This document shows positions 1 to 6,360 of a stretch of DNA of 11,939 nucleotides, in pieces; positions within the stretch are counted from its first letter, which is position 1, and every line of letters begins with the position of its first letter. Below the pieces are notes generated by a model that was not told the DNA's origin, did not search any database, and saw nothing but the letters and a program-made list of their open reading frames with translations. Position numbers and translations under genes: made by a program. Origin of the DNA: Niastella sp. (GTDB lineage: Bacteria > Bacteroidota > Bacteroidia > Chitinophagales > Chitinophagaceae); assembly GCA_021154515.1 (NCBI GenBank), contig JAJKIL010000258.1:1-11939 (forward strand). Reading direction: 5' to 3'.

Positions 1-98
1 TGCGCGTTTACTAAATTAGGGAACCGCCGTATACCGAACGGTACGTACGGTGGTGGGAGAGGTCGGCGTAGGAACTAATCCTACGCCACCTACTCGAT
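1..98 (+). mobile_element. 3' end of a group II intron (domains V and VI)
   Basis: Domain V is at 23-54. Arms 23-31 and 46-54 pair over nine positions with one G-U. A two-base bulge (CG, 44-45) follows, then a TACC/GGTA stem closed by GAAC (36-39). The base of the helix has CGC at 25-27 where many group II introns have the AGC catalytic triad; CGC is known from some bacterial classes, for example class C. Domain VI has a perfect 9-bp stem (65-73 with 79-87, loop ACTAA). A basal extension pairs 60-63 with 88-91 and 57-59 with 93-95, leaving A92 bulged. A92 is seven bases from a 3' end at T98, the expected place for a branch-point adenosine, and the intron would end in the conserved AY. One frame reads A-R-L-L-N-stop at 2-19, which may be the end of the intron-encoded reverse transcriptase; that is too short to annotate as a CDS. 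The rest of the intron lies outside the window. Confidence 0.87.
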
Positions 99-361
99 TG
101 ATGGTGTGATAAAGGAACTGGCAAAAAAGTACAAAATATCCTTTCTACGTACAACCTGTAACATTATTAATTACAAACCCTGTGTGCCAAAGTACGATTT
201 ATACCTGCTGCCATTAGGTACCTCCCTCATTAATAGCGGGTTTATGGCTTCCTGTTTGTTGTTTTATACAATACAAATGTAGTTTTACATACTAAGTACG
301 TTAGCTCCTGTTAACTAAATATATTAGTAATCTGAGTAGTTTTGAAGTGGAAGGAACTACT
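99..361 (+). other. Region between intron and polymerase cassette; possible exon fragment plus promoter region
   Basis: Directly after the intron a + frame stays open from 100 to the TAG at 280-282 (60 codons). Its first part, D-G-V-I-K-E-L-A-K-K-Y-K-I-S, reads like real protein, so it may be the 3' exon of an interrupted gene. The later part is less convincing, and an open stretch of this length can arise by chance. The rest should hold the promoter of the polymerase operon. It contains the inverted repeat ATGTA-N4-TACAT (277-290) and a TAGTTTTG (337-344) that fits the Bacteroidota -7 consensus TAnnTTTG, but no clear -33 TTG, and it lies close to the start codon. Confidence 0.35.
277..290. 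promoter_or_regulatory. Inverted repeat ATGTA-N4-TACAT, candidate operator
   Basis: Perfect 5-bp arms (277-281 and 286-290) flank GTTT, 72 bp before the ATG of the DnaE-type polymerase gene. Damage-inducible polymerase cassettes are often under LexA-like or other dimeric repressors, so a dyad here is a reasonable operator candidate. The arms are short and A/T-rich, so chance is not excluded. Confidence 0.25.
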
Positions 362-3313
362 ATGTATTTAAATTGCAGAACATATTTCAGCTTACGATAC
401 GGCACTTATTCTACAGAAGAACTGGTAAATACTGCTGCAGACCACGGTATTCATGTACTTGCTTTAACAAACATCAATTGTACCTGCGATAGCTGGGATT
501 TTGTAAACTTCTGCCAGCAAAAAGACATCAAACCTGTTGTTGGTGTTGAGATCAGGAATGAAGATACCCTGCTTTATATGTTGCTGGCAAAGAACAACCA
601 GGGGTTTGCCAGCATCAATGAGTTTTTATCATATCACTTACAACAGAAAAAAAACTTCCCCGGGCATGCAGCCGAATATTTTCAAAACAACCGCGATGTA
701 TATATTATTTATCCCTTTGATAGAAAGTCTGCCGCTGATCTGTTACCTGACGAATATATTGGCATTCTGGCATCAGAACTAAATAAACTGTTTGGTACCG
801 ACTGGAAGAAGTACGAGCATAAACTGGTGGTGCGGCAACCGGTTACCTTTCAAAACAAACAGTATTTCAATTTGCATCGCCTGCTGCGGGCCATACACAA
901 AAACACCTTGTTGTCGAAACTGCCGGTTGAGGCGCAGGCATCTCCCGATGAAACATTTGTGTCACCGGCCGCCTTGCTCGAACAGTTCAGGCAATTTCCG
1001 GCTATTGTGACCAATACCTACAAGCTGTTGGATACCTGCCGGATAGAGATGGATTTCAAGGTAGATAAAAATAAAAAATGCTTCAGCGCTACTGTAGAAG
1101 ATGACCGGGTATTACTGGAGAAACTGGCCACCGAAGGTTTGATTGCCCGCTATGGCAGAAAGAACAAAGTAGCGCACGAAAGAATGCAAAAGGAATTAAA
1201 GATCATCAACGACCTGGGTTTTAATTCTTATTTCCTGATCAACTGGGATATGATCAGGTATGCCCAGTCGCGCGGATTTTATTATGTAGGGCGGGGGAGT
1301 GGCGCCAATTCAATTGTAGCATATTGTCTGCGTATTACCGACGTAGATCCTATTGAGTTGAATCTTTATTTTGAACGCTTTCTGAATCCAGAGCGCACTT
1401 CCCCGCCCGACTTTGATATCGACTTCAGCTGGACTGACCGCGACGACATCATGGATTATATCTTTAAACGGTATGGTCGCAAGCACGTGGCCCTGTTGGG
1501 TTCCTACACTACGTTTCAGCATGATGCCATTATAATGGAACTGGGAAAAGTATTCGGTTTACCGGTTGAAGAAATAAAAAGCCTGCAGCGCGCTTCGCAG
1601 CCTGGCGACAAAATCCAGCGGCTCATTATGCAATATGGCCGGCTGATGAAGAATTTTCCCAACAATATTTCCATTCACCCCTGTGGCATGCTGGTTACCG
1701 AGAAACCTATATATGAGTATGCCGCTTTATTTATGCCGCCTAAAGGATTTGCCACCACGCAAATGGATATGTTCGTGGCAGAGAACATCGGCATCAACAA
1801 ATTTGATGTGTTGAGTCAACGGGGGCTGGGGCATATAAAGGAAAGCCTGCGCCTGATAAAAGCTAACAGGGGAATAGATGTTAATATTCATGACTTCCAG
1901 AACTTCAGACATAATACCGCCATCAAAGATCAGATCCGGGGAGCGCAAACCATTGGTTGTTTTTATATAGAATCACCCGCCATGCGGCAGCTGCTGAAAA
2001 AGCTCCGGTGCGATGATTACATCACGCTGGTGGCAGCCAGTTCCATCATCAGACCGGGCGTGGCGCAGTCGGGTATGATGCGGGAGTATATAACCCGGTT
2101 CCATAACCGGGAGAAAATAGTGTACCTGCACCCACTTTTTGAGGAGCATTTAAGTGAGACTTTCGGCGTAATGGTTTTCCAGGAAGATGTGATAAAGATC
2201 GCGCATTATTTTGCCGGTTTGTCCTTAGGCGAAGCAGACATTCTGCGCCGGGCTATGAGTGGTAAATACAGATCGAGCAATAAATTCAAACATGTAAAGG
2301 ATAAGTATCTGTCCAATTGCCGGGAACTGGGACATTCAGACGAGCTGGCGCATGAAGTATGGCGACAGATGGAAAGTTTTGCCGGTTACAGTTTTAATAA
2401 AGCACACTCGGCCAGTTTTGCGGTGGAAAGTTATATGAGCCTGTACTTAAAAACTTTCTTCCCCAAAGAATTTATGGTAGCCGTGATCAATAATTTCGGC
2501 GGCTTTTATTCAACGGAATTATATTTTATTGAATTGATGAAAGCCGGTGGTATTATACACGCCCCCTGCATAAACAACAGCGAAGTATATACCAGTATCA
2601 GGGGCGATGAAGTGTATACCGGTTTTGTGCATATTAAAGCGTTGCAGGAAAACTCCATGCAACAGATCATGGAAGAGCGGAAAACGGGTGGCGCCTTTCT
2701 GCATTTGCAGGATTTTATTGAACGCACCCATATCGGGCTTGAACAACTCAACATCCTGGTGAGTGTGGGCGCCTTTCGCTTTACGGGTAAAACAAAAAAA
2801 CAATTATTGTGGGAAGCCAATTTTCTGCAAAAGAAAAATAAGGCCCATATCCCGGTAAGCGAATCTTTGTTTGTAGAAAAGCCGGTGGAGTTTAGTTTGC
2901 CTGTACTAACTGACAATGCGGTTGATGATCTGTACGATCAAAAAGAGATCCTGGGTTTTACCTTATCGAACCCGTTTGCAATGGTTGATGCCGATACCGA
3001 TAATTACGTTCCCGCCCGGGAAATAGGCAATCATTTGCACCAGGTAATTACGGTGCTGGTTTATTTTATCGCCAGCAAACATGTGCAAACGAAAAATAAT
3101 GACATCATGTTCTTCGGAACTTTTATTGATAAAGACCTTGACTGGGTGGATACCGTTCACTTTCCTGATACGGCCCGCAATTACCCCTTGCACAGTGGAG
3201 GATTTTATAAACTCACCGGCCGCGTAGTGGATGATTTTGGGGTGTTTAGCATTGAAGCCCGCAAAACGATTAAGGTGGGATTTAAAAAACGCAGTTACGA
3301 TACGCTTAAATAA
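362..3313 (+). CDS. dnaE: DnaE-type DNA polymerase III alpha subunit paralog, probable error-prone polymerase
   Basis: A C-family DNA polymerase of 983 aa, about 180 residues shorter than the usual replicative DnaE. The catalytic aspartates are present: D350 and D352 in P-D-F-D-I-D-F, and D482 in N-K-F-D-V-L. Also visible are GRGSGANS just upstream, FQEDVIKIAHYFAGLSLGEA and FAGYSFNKAHSASFAV, all typical of the family. The N-terminal PHP domain is degenerate: the LHxHS motif reads L-N-C-R-T (3-7) and the TDH motif reads T-N-I-N (36-39), so it should not bind metal or proofread. An OB-fold-like region (about 888-975) ends the protein; the tau-binding C-terminal domain is missing. I chose ATG 362 over GTG 347 because AAGGA at 351-355 is well placed for it. 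The dinB-like gene follows after 5 bp. The likely role is translesion synthesis rather than replication (inference from size, PHP loss and partner). Confidence 0.9.
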   Translation: MYLNCRTYFSLRYGTYSTEELVNTAADHGIHVLALTNINCTCDSWDFVNFCQQKDIKPVVGVEIRNEDTLLYMLLAKNNQGFASINEFLSYHLQQKKNFPGHAAEYFQNNRDVYIIYPFDRKSAADLLPDEYIGILASELNKLFGTDWKKYEHKLVVRQPVTFQNKQYFNLHRLLRAIHKNTLLSKLPVEAQASPDETFVSPAALLEQFRQFPAIVTNTYKLLDTCRIEMDFKVDKNKKCFSATVEDDRVLLEKLATEGLIARYGRKNKVAHERMQKELKIINDLGFNSYFLINWDMIRYAQSRGFYYVGRGSGANSIVAYCLRITDVDPIELNLYFERFLNPERTSPPDFDIDFSWTDRDDIMDYIFKRYGRKHVALLGSYTTFQHDAIIMELGKVFGLPVEEIKSLQRASQPGDKIQRLIMQYGRLMKNFPNNISIHPCGMLVTEKPIYEYAALFMPPKGFATTQMDMFVAENIGINKFDVLSQRGLGHIKESLRLIKANRGIDVNIHDFQNFRHNTAIKDQIRGAQTIGCFYIESPAMRQLLKKLRCDDYITLVAASSIIRPGVAQSGMMREYITRFHNREKIVYLHPLFEEHLSETFGVMVFQEDVIKIAHYFAGLSLGEADILRRAMSGKYRSSNKFKHVKDKYLSNCRELGHSDELAHEVWRQMESFAGYSFNKAHSASFAVESYMSLYLKTFFPKEFMVAVINNFGGFYSTELYFIELMKAGGIIHAPCINNSEVYTSIRGDEVYTGFVHIKALQENSMQQIMEERKTGGAFLHLQDFIERTHIGLEQLNILVSVGAFRFTGKTKKQLLWEANFLQKKNKAHIPVSESLFVEKPVEFSLPVLTDNAVDDLYDQKEILGFTLSNPFAMVDADTDNYVPAREIGNHLHQVITVLVYFIASKHVQTKNNDIMFFGTFIDKDLDWVDTVHFPDTARNYPLHSGGFYKLTGRVVDDFGVFSIEARKTIKVGFKKRSYDTLK

Positions 3314-3318
3314 CGACC

Positions 3319-4476
3319 ATGTTATTATCAAAGGACAGACATATTGCGCATTTTGACCTGGATGCTTTTTTTGTATCGGTAGAAACTTTGCGAAATCCGA
3401 AGTTTTGCGGCAAGCCATTGCTGGTAGGGGGAGGCAGTGACCGCGGTGTGGTGGCTGCCTGTAGTTATGAAGCCCGCAAATTTGGCATTCACAGCGCCAT
3501 GCCTATGAAAATTGCCCGCAGGTTATGTCCGGAAGCAATTATTATAAGAAGCGATATTGAGGCCTACAGTAAATATTCCCGCCTGGTGACGGATGTGATA
3601 AAAGATACTGTTCCCGTTTTTGAGAAAGCGAGTATCGATGAGTTCTATATCGATCTTACCGGAATGGATAAGTTTTTCGGTTGTTTGCAGTTTACCGGCC
3701 AGTTAAAGAAAAAGATCAATAAAGAAAGCGGGTTGCCTGTTTCCTGGGGGCTGGCTTCCAACAAACTCATCAGCAAGGTGGCTACCAACGAGGTAAAACC
3801 TAATGGACAGCTGGAAATACCTTTTGGGAACGAAAAGTCGTTTTTGGCGCCGCTCAGCATTATAAAAATCCCGGGCGTAGGTAAGGAAACAGGTTATAAG
3901 CTGTTAAAGATGGGTGTTGAAACGGTGAAAGTGTTGAGTGAGATTCCCATGGAGATGATGGAGAACCTGTTGGGAAAATCAGGGATCGATCTGTGGCGCA
4001 AGGCAAACGGCATCGATGAAACGCCGGTGGTGCCCTATCATGAACAAAAATCGATCTCTACAGAAAGCACGTTTCAAACAGATACCATCGATACCCATTT
4101 CCTGCACAGCCAGCTGGTACGGATGACGGAAGAAATTGCTTTTCAATTACGGCAGCAAAACAAGCTGACCGGCTGCGTGACCGTGAAAGTGCGGTATTCG
4201 AATTTTGAAACTTTTACCAAACAGATTACCATTCCTTATACCAATGCCGACCATGTGCTGTTACAAACGGCTAAGGAGCTGTTCAATAAGCTGTACGAAC
4301 GGCGATTACTCATCAGGTTATTGGGTATCCGGTTTACCCACCTCATTCCGGGGAATTACCAGATCAGTTTATTTGAAGATACCCAGGAAATGATCAAACT
4401 GTACCAGGCAATCGACAGCGTAAAAAAGCGATTTGGTGAAAAAACGCTTATCCGGGCCGTTGGAGTGGGCGTATAA
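3319..4476 (+). CDS. dinB: Y-family DNA polymerase (DNA polymerase IV type)
   Basis: A translesion DNA polymerase of 385 aa, normal for DinB. The palm motif D-L-D-A-F-F begins at D13, and F18 sits at the steric-gate position. The second catalytic motif, S-I-D-E-F-Y, puts D107 and E108 in place, so the enzyme should be active, unlike ImuB proteins, which have lost these residues. S-Y-E-A-R-K-F-G-I is the expected fingers motif, and a helix-hairpin-helix (I-P-G-V-G-K-E) and a little-finger domain follow. Near the C-terminus QISLF (348-352) is a good beta sliding-clamp binding pentapeptide. The gene starts 5 bp after the DnaE-type gene stops, with no Shine-Dalgarno, so translation is probably coupled. 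The pair probably shares substrates: DinB inserts opposite lesions and the DnaE paralog extends (inference). Confidence 0.95.
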   Translation: MLLSKDRHIAHFDLDAFFVSVETLRNPKFCGKPLLVGGGSDRGVVAACSYEARKFGIHSAMPMKIARRLCPEAIIIRSDIEAYSKYSRLVTDVIKDTVPVFEKASIDEFYIDLTGMDKFFGCLQFTGQLKKKINKESGLPVSWGLASNKLISKVATNEVKPNGQLEIPFGNEKSFLAPLSIIKIPGVGKETGYKLLKMGVETVKVLSEIPMEMMENLLGKSGIDLWRKANGIDETPVVPYHEQKSISTESTFQTDTIDTHFLHSQLVRMTEEIAFQLRQQNKLTGCVTVKVRYSNFETFTKQITIPYTNADHVLLQTAKELFNKLYERRLLIRLLGIRFTHLIPGNYQISLFEDTQEMIKLYQAIDSVKKRFGEKTLIRAVGVGV

Positions 4477-4620
4477 ACGAAAATTCACGCTTTTGTGCCT
4501 GCGTTATAAGTGAAAATACTTATTGGGAAACGGAAAACTATTCATTTTTCATCTTTCTGAAAAAATCTTTTGTCGAACGCTTCACTCCGGTGTATAGTAA
4601 TAAGGGGAATGTCACATCTT

Positions 4621-4659
4621 TTTGTGCAGGCAACCCTGATTAAAACCGTATACGATTTG
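4621..4659 (+). promoter_or_regulatory. Possible promoter of the response-regulator gene
   Basis: TTTG at 4621-4624 and TACGATTTG at 4651-4659 resemble the Bacteroidota -33 TTG and -7 TAnnTTTG elements, 35 bp before ATG 4694. The -7 element has three bases instead of two between TA and TTTG, so the match is imperfect. The 217-bp gap at 4477-4693 otherwise shows only a weak hairpin (ATAAGT/ACTTAT, 4506-4523) without a T tract, so I call no terminator for the polymerase operon. Confidence 0.25.
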
Positions 4660-4693
4660 TGTAGCAGAAATTTTGAAAAAAATAGAAGTAACT

Positions 4694-5086
4694 ATGAAAA
4701 AAGAACACCCTATCACTATCGCCGTAGTAGATGACAACGCCCTGATTCGTGAAAGTGTAAAATTCCGCCTTAAATCATTGGGTTACAATGTAGTTATGGA
4801 GGCAGAAAATGGGCAGGAGTTCCTTGATAAATTACAGGAGAGCCATACACCAGATATATGTGTGCTGGATATTAATATGCCGGTAATGGATGGGTTAGAA
4901 ACCACCGTTCATTTAAAAAAGGAATGGCCGGCCATGAAGATCATTTTCTTTTCCATGGAAGACAGCAGTATATATATTAATAAAGGGATTCAATTGGGGG
5001 CCGATGGATTTGTTGCGAAAGATGCACCCTTTACAGATTTAAATAATATGTTGTTGTCGGTGATAAAACAGGTACAGGTGGCCTAA
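4694..5086 (+). CDS. Stand-alone receiver-domain response regulator
   Basis: A CheY-like protein of 130 aa that is one complete receiver domain. The acidic pair is D13-D14 (V-V-D-D-N), the phosphoacceptor is D59 (V-L-D-I-N-M-P), the switch residues are S87 (F-F-S-M-E) and F106, and the conserved lysine is K109. The sequence most resembles receivers of the NarL/FixJ type, but there is no DNA-binding domain and none appears in another frame downstream before the terminator. It therefore probably acts by protein contact or as a phosphorelay intermediate (inference). The frame can begin at TTG 4673, but ATG 4694 gives the usual receiver N-terminus. No histidine kinase is in the window. It is 217 bp from the polymerase operon, so it is likely transcribed separately, and ends at the palindromic terminator at 5139-5164. 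Confidence 0.9.
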   Translation: MKKEHPITIAVVDDNALIRESVKFRLKSLGYNVVMEAENGQEFLDKLQESHTPDICVLDINMPVMDGLETTVHLKKEWPAMKIIFFSMEDSSIYINKGIQLGADGFVAKDAPFTDLNNMLLSVIKQVQVA

Positions 5087-5138
5087 AACCTGATAAGTTT
5101 TTGTAAAAACACGCTCATTCCATTAAACCAAATAACAA

Positions 5139-5172
5139 AAGCCTCCCGATGCATCGGGAGGCTTGTTTATTT
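5139..5172. terminator. Perfect palindromic hairpin, bidirectional terminator
   Basis: Bases 5139-5164 are a perfect 26-bp palindrome (arm AAGCCTCCCGATG). It is followed by a T-rich stretch on + (TTGTTTATTT), and the A-rich stretch before it (ACAAAA) gives TTTTGT on the - strand. It lies between two convergent genes, 53 bp after the response regulator and 28 bp after the lipoprotein stop, so it probably ends both transcripts. Confidence 0.85.
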
Positions 5173-5191
5173 AATCGGTCTCTGACGATCT

Positions 5192-5644
5192 TTAATATCT
5201 GCCATCTTTTTTATCCATAGAACGGCCTACACCATAACCAGCGCCACCACCTAATACGGCACCGGCGGCTGCACCTAATCCCCGGTTCTTTTTAACTATT
5301 ATAGCACCTGCTGCTGCTCCAACACCGGCGCCGATCACTGTTCCCTTGGCCGCTTTACTCCAGCCTTTTTTCTTTTTAACCGGTTGGGTAGCCGGCGCTG
5401 TTTCATTAACTGTATAATGTTTGTGTACTACCACAGTTTGCGTAGGCGGAGTAGCTGTTTTCGTCTGGGTATTCTGTTGTTGATCTTTCCATTCTTTATA
5501 CTCTTTAAACTCCGATTGAGAAATGGAATTTGGCGTTACAGGCACACTGCCTGATTCCAGTTTGTTGTCATTGTTCTTGCACGACGATACCAACATGGCC
5601 GCACTTAGTACTACTGCTGTGGTTGTGTAAAATATCCGTTTCAT
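5192..5644 (-). CDS. Glycine-zipper lipoprotein
   Basis: A small envelope protein of 150 aa. The N-terminus is a lipoprotein signal peptide (K2-R3, hydrophobic core, lipobox V-S-S-C with C22). Residues about 23-90 are polar and probably disordered, rich in N, Q, T and P, with K-E-Y-K-E-W-K in the middle. A short basic stretch (K-K-K-K) leads into a glycine-zipper segment (about 100-143), with repeated A/G-x-x-x-G/A patterns such as G-A-G-V-G-A-A-A-G, like outer-membrane YMGG-type proteins. Expected location is the outer or inner membrane via the lipid anchor, with the zipper inserting into or packing against membrane. The gene stands alone on -, converging on the response regulator. A perfect 12-bp palindrome lies 32 bp before its ATG. 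Exact function is unknown. Confidence 0.85.
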   Translation of the reverse strand: MKRIFYTTTAVVLSAAMLVSSCKNNDNKLESGSVPVTPNSISQSEFKEYKEWKDQQQNTQTKTATPPTQTVVVHKHYTVNETAPATQPVKKKKGWSKAAKGTVIGAGVGAAAGAIIVKKNRGLGAAAGAVLGGGAGYGVGRSMDKKDGRY

Positions 5645-5676
5645 AATCTGCGATTTTAAGGTTATTCAATCACTAC

Positions 5677-5688
5677 CTGTATATACAG
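5677..5688. promoter_or_regulatory. Perfect 12-bp palindrome CTGTATATACAG, candidate operator
   Basis: It reads identically on both strands and sits 32 bp upstream of the lipoprotein start codon on the - strand, where an operator or the base of a 5' UTR hairpin would be expected. It resembles the gammaproteobacterial SOS box (CTGT-N8-ACAG), but with a 4-base centre, so I do not call it a LexA site. Confidence 0.35.
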
Positions 5689-6004
5689 AAAAAGTGTGCC
5701 ATAAACCCGGCAAATGTTAAAAATGATGCCAGGAAGCGCTGTATCCCCTCATTTTCAACAAAATAGCAGTCATTCACATTAACATAAAGAAATTTTAAGG
5801 CTTTATGGCAGTAAGTTGTTAAAGAATATTGAAGCATTGGGATTTTTACGATCCTTTGCGAACTTTTTGCTAAACATGTTTTGCAGAGTAAACGAGCGAA
5901 GATCAATAGATTGATTGATGAGCTTAGTACGTTCCTATTCGTTATGCGCAGGTGCTAACCGTATTTTCACGGTTGTGGTTGAACGATAGTTAATTGTATA
6001 GTGT

Positions 6005-6020
6005 ACGTTTCCGGGAACGT
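6005..6020. promoter_or_regulatory. Near-perfect 16-bp palindrome ACGTTTCCGGGAACGT
   Basis: Arms ACGTT and AACGT and the central CCGG are symmetric; only the sixth and eleventh bases break the dyad. It lies about 340 bp upstream of the pectate lyase gene in non-coding DNA. The form is typical of a site for a dimeric regulator of the LacI type (inference). The distance from either flanking gene makes its target uncertain. Confidence 0.3.
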
Positions 6021-6086
6021 TTGCGTAAAAAAATATGTTATAAGAACCTTGTGATCGTTCACTTCTTTTTAACTTTCCTGTAGTTA

Positions 6087-6313
6087 TTAATTACCCATTC
6101 CCCGGATTTTTTCTACAATTACCCAGTAAGTTTTTTTATCCGTGCCGATTACCCGATCCCGTTATTGCTAATAGCGATCAGTTGCTTATTGTTTCGCCGG
6201 AAACCCTCCTCCTGCGTAATGAGCATATCATCTGCTATATAGCTTTCAACCAGTTTCACCCGAAATGGTGTAGCCAGCTGTATGTAGTTTTTGCGCGAAA
6301 CTATGCGGGACCC
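6087..6313 (-). pseudogene. Frameshifted remnant of a small protein-coding gene, family unknown
   Basis: On the - strand one frame is open from 6313 down to a TAA at 6149-6151. It contains a protein-like run, L-A-T-P-F-R-V-K-L-V-E-S-Y-I-A-D-D-M, then T-Q-E-E-G-F-R-R-N-N-K-Q-L-I-A-I-S. Just past that stop a second frame continues with I-G-T-D-K-K-T-Y-W-V-I-V-E-K-I-R-G-M-G-N and stops at 6087-6089. The frames join smoothly if the GGG at 6152-6154 was once GGGG: I-G-V-I-G-T-D. Codon use in both parts matches the neighbours. No ATG starts it; an ATA at 6302-6304 may be a lost start, giving a protein of about 75 aa. I do not recognise the family. It could be a decayed gene, or an intact one hit by a one-base assembly error. 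It ends 48 bp from the divergent pectate lyase start. Confidence 0.5.
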
Positions 6314-6340
6314 TTATTGCCTTAACGATTTTCTTTTATA

Positions 6341-6352
6341 CTTTAATTAAAG
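6341..6352. promoter_or_regulatory. Perfect 12-bp palindrome CTTTAATTAAAG beside the pectate lyase start
   Basis: It lies 8 bp before ATG 6361, where a bound protein or RNA fold could block expression. All-A/T-centred palindromes are common by chance in such DNA. There is no Shine-Dalgarno before the ATG, as is usual in Bacteroidota. Confidence 0.2.
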
Positions 6353-6360
6353 CTTGTTTT

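Larger units (their letters stand above)
5645..6086. other. Intergenic region between divergent genes; no coding sequence recognised
   Basis: I find no convincing gene here. A 77-codon frame on - at 5673-5906 has an unconvincing composition, and 20-30-codon frames also look random. The region should hold the promoter of the - strand lipoprotein and possibly far-upstream control sites for the pectate lyase. It contains the palindrome CTGTATATACAG (5677-5688), a 6-bp hairpin AACCGT/ACGGTT with a 6-base loop (5957-5974), and a near-perfect 16-bp palindrome at 6005-6020. No exact TAnnTTTG was found for the lipoprotein; TAACATTTG on - (plus strand 5709-5717) is a near match. Confidence 0.5.

Noticed and set aside
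337..344. TAGTTTTG as a promoter -7 element for the polymerase operon
   Set aside because: It fits TAnnTTTG, but there is no -33 element and the leader would be only about 11 nt, overlapping the Shine-Dalgarno.
2506..3418. Long antisense frames (94-151 codons) within the DnaE-type gene and across the start of dinB
   Set aside because: They are shadows of a strongly conserved polymerase coding frame on +.
4506..4523. Hairpin ATAAGT/ACTTAT after the dinB-like gene
   Set aside because: The stem is only six A/T-rich pairs and no T tract follows, so it is not supported as a terminator.
5673..5906. A 77-codon open frame on the - strand
   Set aside because: Composition is unlike the real genes here, it has no homolog I recognise, and it would overlap the probable promoter region of the lipoprotein.
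5997..6066. Short frames on both strands (20-31 codons), one with F-P-E-T-Y-T-I-Q-L-T-I
   Set aside because: Too short, no credible start codon, and they overlap the palindrome at 6005-6020.
6090..6154. Three ATTACCC direct repeats at 6090, 6118 and 6148, spaced 28 and 30 bp
   Set aside because: They fall inside the frameshifted gene remnant, in different codon phases, so they are better explained as coding sequence than as a binding array.
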